A DNA stretch of 64,000 bases. Origin: Dermatemys mawii. Taxonomy: Eukaryota > Chordata > Testudines > Dermatemydidae. The DNA is taken from assembly GCA_007922305.1 (NCBI GenBank), contig ML677329.1:524271-588270 (forward strand). Reading direction: 5' to 3'. The notes beneath the pieces were generated by a model. That model was not told the origin of the DNA. It saw only the letters and a program-made list of their open reading frames with translations, and ran no database searches. The translations under genes were made by a program, and so were the position numbers. Shown here piece by piece: positions 61,331 through 64,000 of the stretch. Numbering within the stretch: the first letter of the stretch is position 1; each line of letters starts with the position of its first letter.

Positions 61331-63175
61331 GTAACTGAACTTTTATTATGCAGTAAGTTTGCATCAGGATTCAAAATAAAATATTATTTTCGACGGAACT
61401 TGGATTGCCAGCCAAGAAAGGATTTTTCTTCTCTAACAGTCAGTAAAATTTGATCAGACGCAGCATTTGTTTCTTAAAACATAGAAAAGACATTTTATTC
61501 TCTGTTGGCAAATAACTTAATTAAGCTGTAAATGTAAAAACAAACAAAAAAAACCCGCCAACCAAACAAACCTAAATGTTTCCCTAACAAGCAGAATTTT
61601 AAGAATATAAACACTCTGAAGGGTGTGGGGGGGATCTTTCTGTATAGAAGAATCACAATACAAATACTTTTTCCTTGATGTAATCCCTTTATGATGGAGC
61701 ATTTGTCTCTGTGGCCAAGACCTTGCAGAGATGACACTGGAGTGTCACCAAAGAACAGTCCAGTCAATCCCATTTTGACTGTAAGGATTCAAAACTGGGC
61801 ATGTGGGCTAGTGACTATGATACACTGTTAGGAGCGCCGTTGAAAGTGTCCTGAGCACAAGAAGACTGGGCTTAGGCTTTGGCTCATAGATGGAATTCTA
61901 AAGGACAGCAATACATCCTGAATGTTGTCTGCAGCCTCAGTGAAGTGTAAGCACATTGGAGGAAAACTCATGTGAAGATCTGAGCATGGTGTGATTCCTG
62001 AAAGTTACACATAATTAAGGACACAAATATCTGTTTGTAAGCTAAGAACTGAAGAGAGTTTCCCTTTTCTGTGTTTAAATCATATCAGAGTAACATTTAC
62101 AAATTTCATTTATCACAATAATTCCTATAATTCTAATGTGTACTAGTGTAAATACATCTACTTTATGTTGTACACACTATCAGCTGGGAGCATTGCTTGC
62201 ATAGTCTAATTTTGTCTATCTTTGAGACAAGCTATTAAAGAAAGAGGCACAACTGAAAAATTCAGTGCCCTAAGCAGACAATCAAAGTGATCGTCAATTA
62301 TGGTAAAACAACAAATTGAATGTAGAAATCCTCTCAACCTCATGAATTACTGACAAATCCAGTCCTTGAGGGAGAAGTTGGAGACAATCCTACAAATACC
62401 TATAAAAAAAACTGGATAAGACTCGATACATCTCTCATGTTCAAACCCCAACTCTGGTGGTTACCAGGGTGTCAGCAGAACTGCTTGCTAGTATTGTTAT
62501 GAATGAAGAGACACTAAGCACCTGTAAATGAAAATGTTTTAGAAAAATTGCCATTTGAAATTAATTTCTGCACACTCACTTCCAGTCTCAAGTGGGCTGC
62601 TGTTTTCCCCACCCACTGTAAAGTTTAGTACAATTTTTTTCATCTGTTTTTTAATTATCTCAGGATTTTAAAATGGGAATTCCACATTTTAAAATACATT
62701 GTTTAGTAATTCCTTCGTGATTGGAGATCTCAGAATCAGTTTTATTTTAAACTTGAAACGAATGTAGTCCAAAGTAGCTTGTGTGCTTTAGTAAGTGTGA
62801 TACTGATTGAAGACTAGGTACCACAAAATGAATGTGGGAACACTGAAAACTGTGGAGAAGGCCTATTTCTGCATTCATCACGCACTCTACATATGCATGT
62901 GTGCATTTACAGATGATCTTTCTTTTAACTCCCAGCCCCAAAGGATCTTAAAGAAAAGACACTGTTTAATGCAACAGTAGACAGATTCTGAACCTACAGA
63001 TGTCAAGAAATTCAGATATTTATTACACCAACAACTGTTATTTAGTCATGTTGAACATGTGGCATTTACTATAAAATCAAAGCTATCACTATAATGAGTA
63101 ATACAAAATGCTTCATTTATGAAAGAGGGCATGCAATGATTGTTGTAGAAATATAATTTTGGATTTTACTGACTT

Positions 63176-64000
63176 TTATGGGTGTGATGGGTTCCCCCTG
63201 GGGTGACACCTGGAACTGGGGTGCCACTGAGCCCACCAGCCTGGGCTCCCTCTCACGCTGTGCTGTGGTGACAAGCTGCAGACCCGTTCCTGCTCTTACA
63301 CTTCCATCAGCATTCACACAGGCAGGGATACACCCAGCTGCAGCTACCTGCAGGCTCTGATTAGCTACTGCATGAGCCAACAGTACAGAAGCTATAGCCA
63401 AAATAACCAGTTTCCCAGCCTAGGTTCCCAGAACTGTACCGTGCTGTCCTGGTCTAAACCTGAAACAGTATGAATTTATTATTCAGTTTGCCTCCCCCTC
63501 ACTGCGAGGGGGAAATGCAACAGCCCCTCTGAGCTAGGATTCCCAAGCACTTCACTTCAAACTTACTAGTTTCGATTAAAACATAAAATAAATTCATTAA
63601 CTACAAAATATAGATTTCAAGTGGCTACAAGTGGTAGCAAACAGATCAAAGCAGATTACTTAGTAAGTAAACAAATGCAAACTAAGCTGATTATACTAGA
63701 TAAACTGCTAATTAATATCCGATCTCTCACTCTGAGAGATGGTATGAGCAGGCTTGCAGATTCTTAAGGAACAAGCTGCACTTGCTTTACAGCTTGGAAT
63801 CCCCAGGACTTTCATACACAGGCTAGAAATCCCTTTAGCCTGGGACCAGCACTTCCCCCAGTTCAGTCTTTGTTCCTTAGGAATCTTCTTGTGTGGGGAG
63901 TGATGAACAACAGATGGTGTCACTCTCTGCCTTAGATAGCTTTAGCATACGAAGGGAACTCTGTTGTCTGAAACTCAGCTTGTGGAAAAACACTGACATC
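63176..64000. mobile_element. Long interspersed repeat, truncated by the window end
   Basis: The block begins GGTGTGATGGGTTCCCCCTG, GGGTGACACCTGGAACTGG, passes CAGTATGAATTTATTATTCA, AATAAATTCATTAACTACAA, TTTCAAGTGGCTACAAGTGG and GTAGCAAACAGATCAAAGCA, and runs off the right edge. I recall this order of motifs from a large turtle repeat family (possibly LTR). The class is unresolved. Confidence 0.55.

Larger units (their letters stand above)
36942..64000. other. Non-coding region upstream of ALPK1 exon 1 (5' intron or flank)
   Basis: I find no conserved protein-coding exon in these 27 kb. In mammals ALPK1 has non-coding 5' exons and a long first intron, with TIFA as the upstream neighbour as I recall; nothing resembling TIFA is present. 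Named content is listed separately. Stretches where I see nothing nameable include 36942-37770, 39996-46660, 46722-51290, 51897-52190, 52976-54290, 54600-55478, 56330-56736, 56780-57465, 58866-59411, 59591-60119 and 61331-63175, apart from short CATTGACTTCAATGG-type copies. Confidence 0.65.

Noticed and set aside
36942..64000. TIFA, the expected neighbour of ALPK1
   Set aside because: No conserved block of its FHA domain was seen in any frame; it is probably beyond the window.

Overview
The window is vertebrate nuclear DNA, most likely from a turtle. It carries one split, intron-rich gene on the minus strand with GT-AG junctions. The surrounding DNA holds repeat types I associate with turtle genomes: CR1 tails, MIR-like SINEs, a 5S-rRNA-derived SINE, and many inverted-repeat hAT-like and other MITEs. 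There are no operons, CRISPR arrays or other prokaryotic features. Comparisons with human proteins and named repeat families are from memory, not from a search.

The gene is ALPK1 (alpha-kinase 1), the cytosolic receptor kinase for bacterial ADP-heptose that phosphorylates TIFA and activates NF-kB. Ten coding exons can be placed from the start codon at 36882 down to 980, with exact splice sites and a continuous reading frame of 1077 codons plus two bases. The last part, which holds most of the alpha-kinase domain, lies beyond the left edge. Every residue I remember as lining the human ADP-heptose pocket is present at the same residue number.

Layout: 1-979 is an intron with an inverted-repeat element and a palindromic tandem array. 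980-14728 holds eight of the ten coding exons, with short repeat-bearing introns. 14729-31486 is a large intron containing a decayed hAT-family transposase pseudogene (about 17680-19240) and many MITEs and SINEs. 31487-31641 and 36762-36941 are the two 5'-most coding exons. From 36942 to 64000 no protein-coding exon is recognisable. This is probably the long 5' intron or upstream flank of ALPK1, filled with repeats, including a nearly complete 5S-derived SINE (51296-51896), two MITEs with perfect 8-bp target duplications (55479-55623 and 58635-58865), and a duplicated segment split by a 280-bp palindrome (57829-59590).

The strongest biological content is the receptor itself. I found no evidence of a new multi-gene system. 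The most interesting non-coding items are the 50-bp-period hairpin array at 591-752, the 5S-derived SINE, and the nested or palindromic mobile elements.
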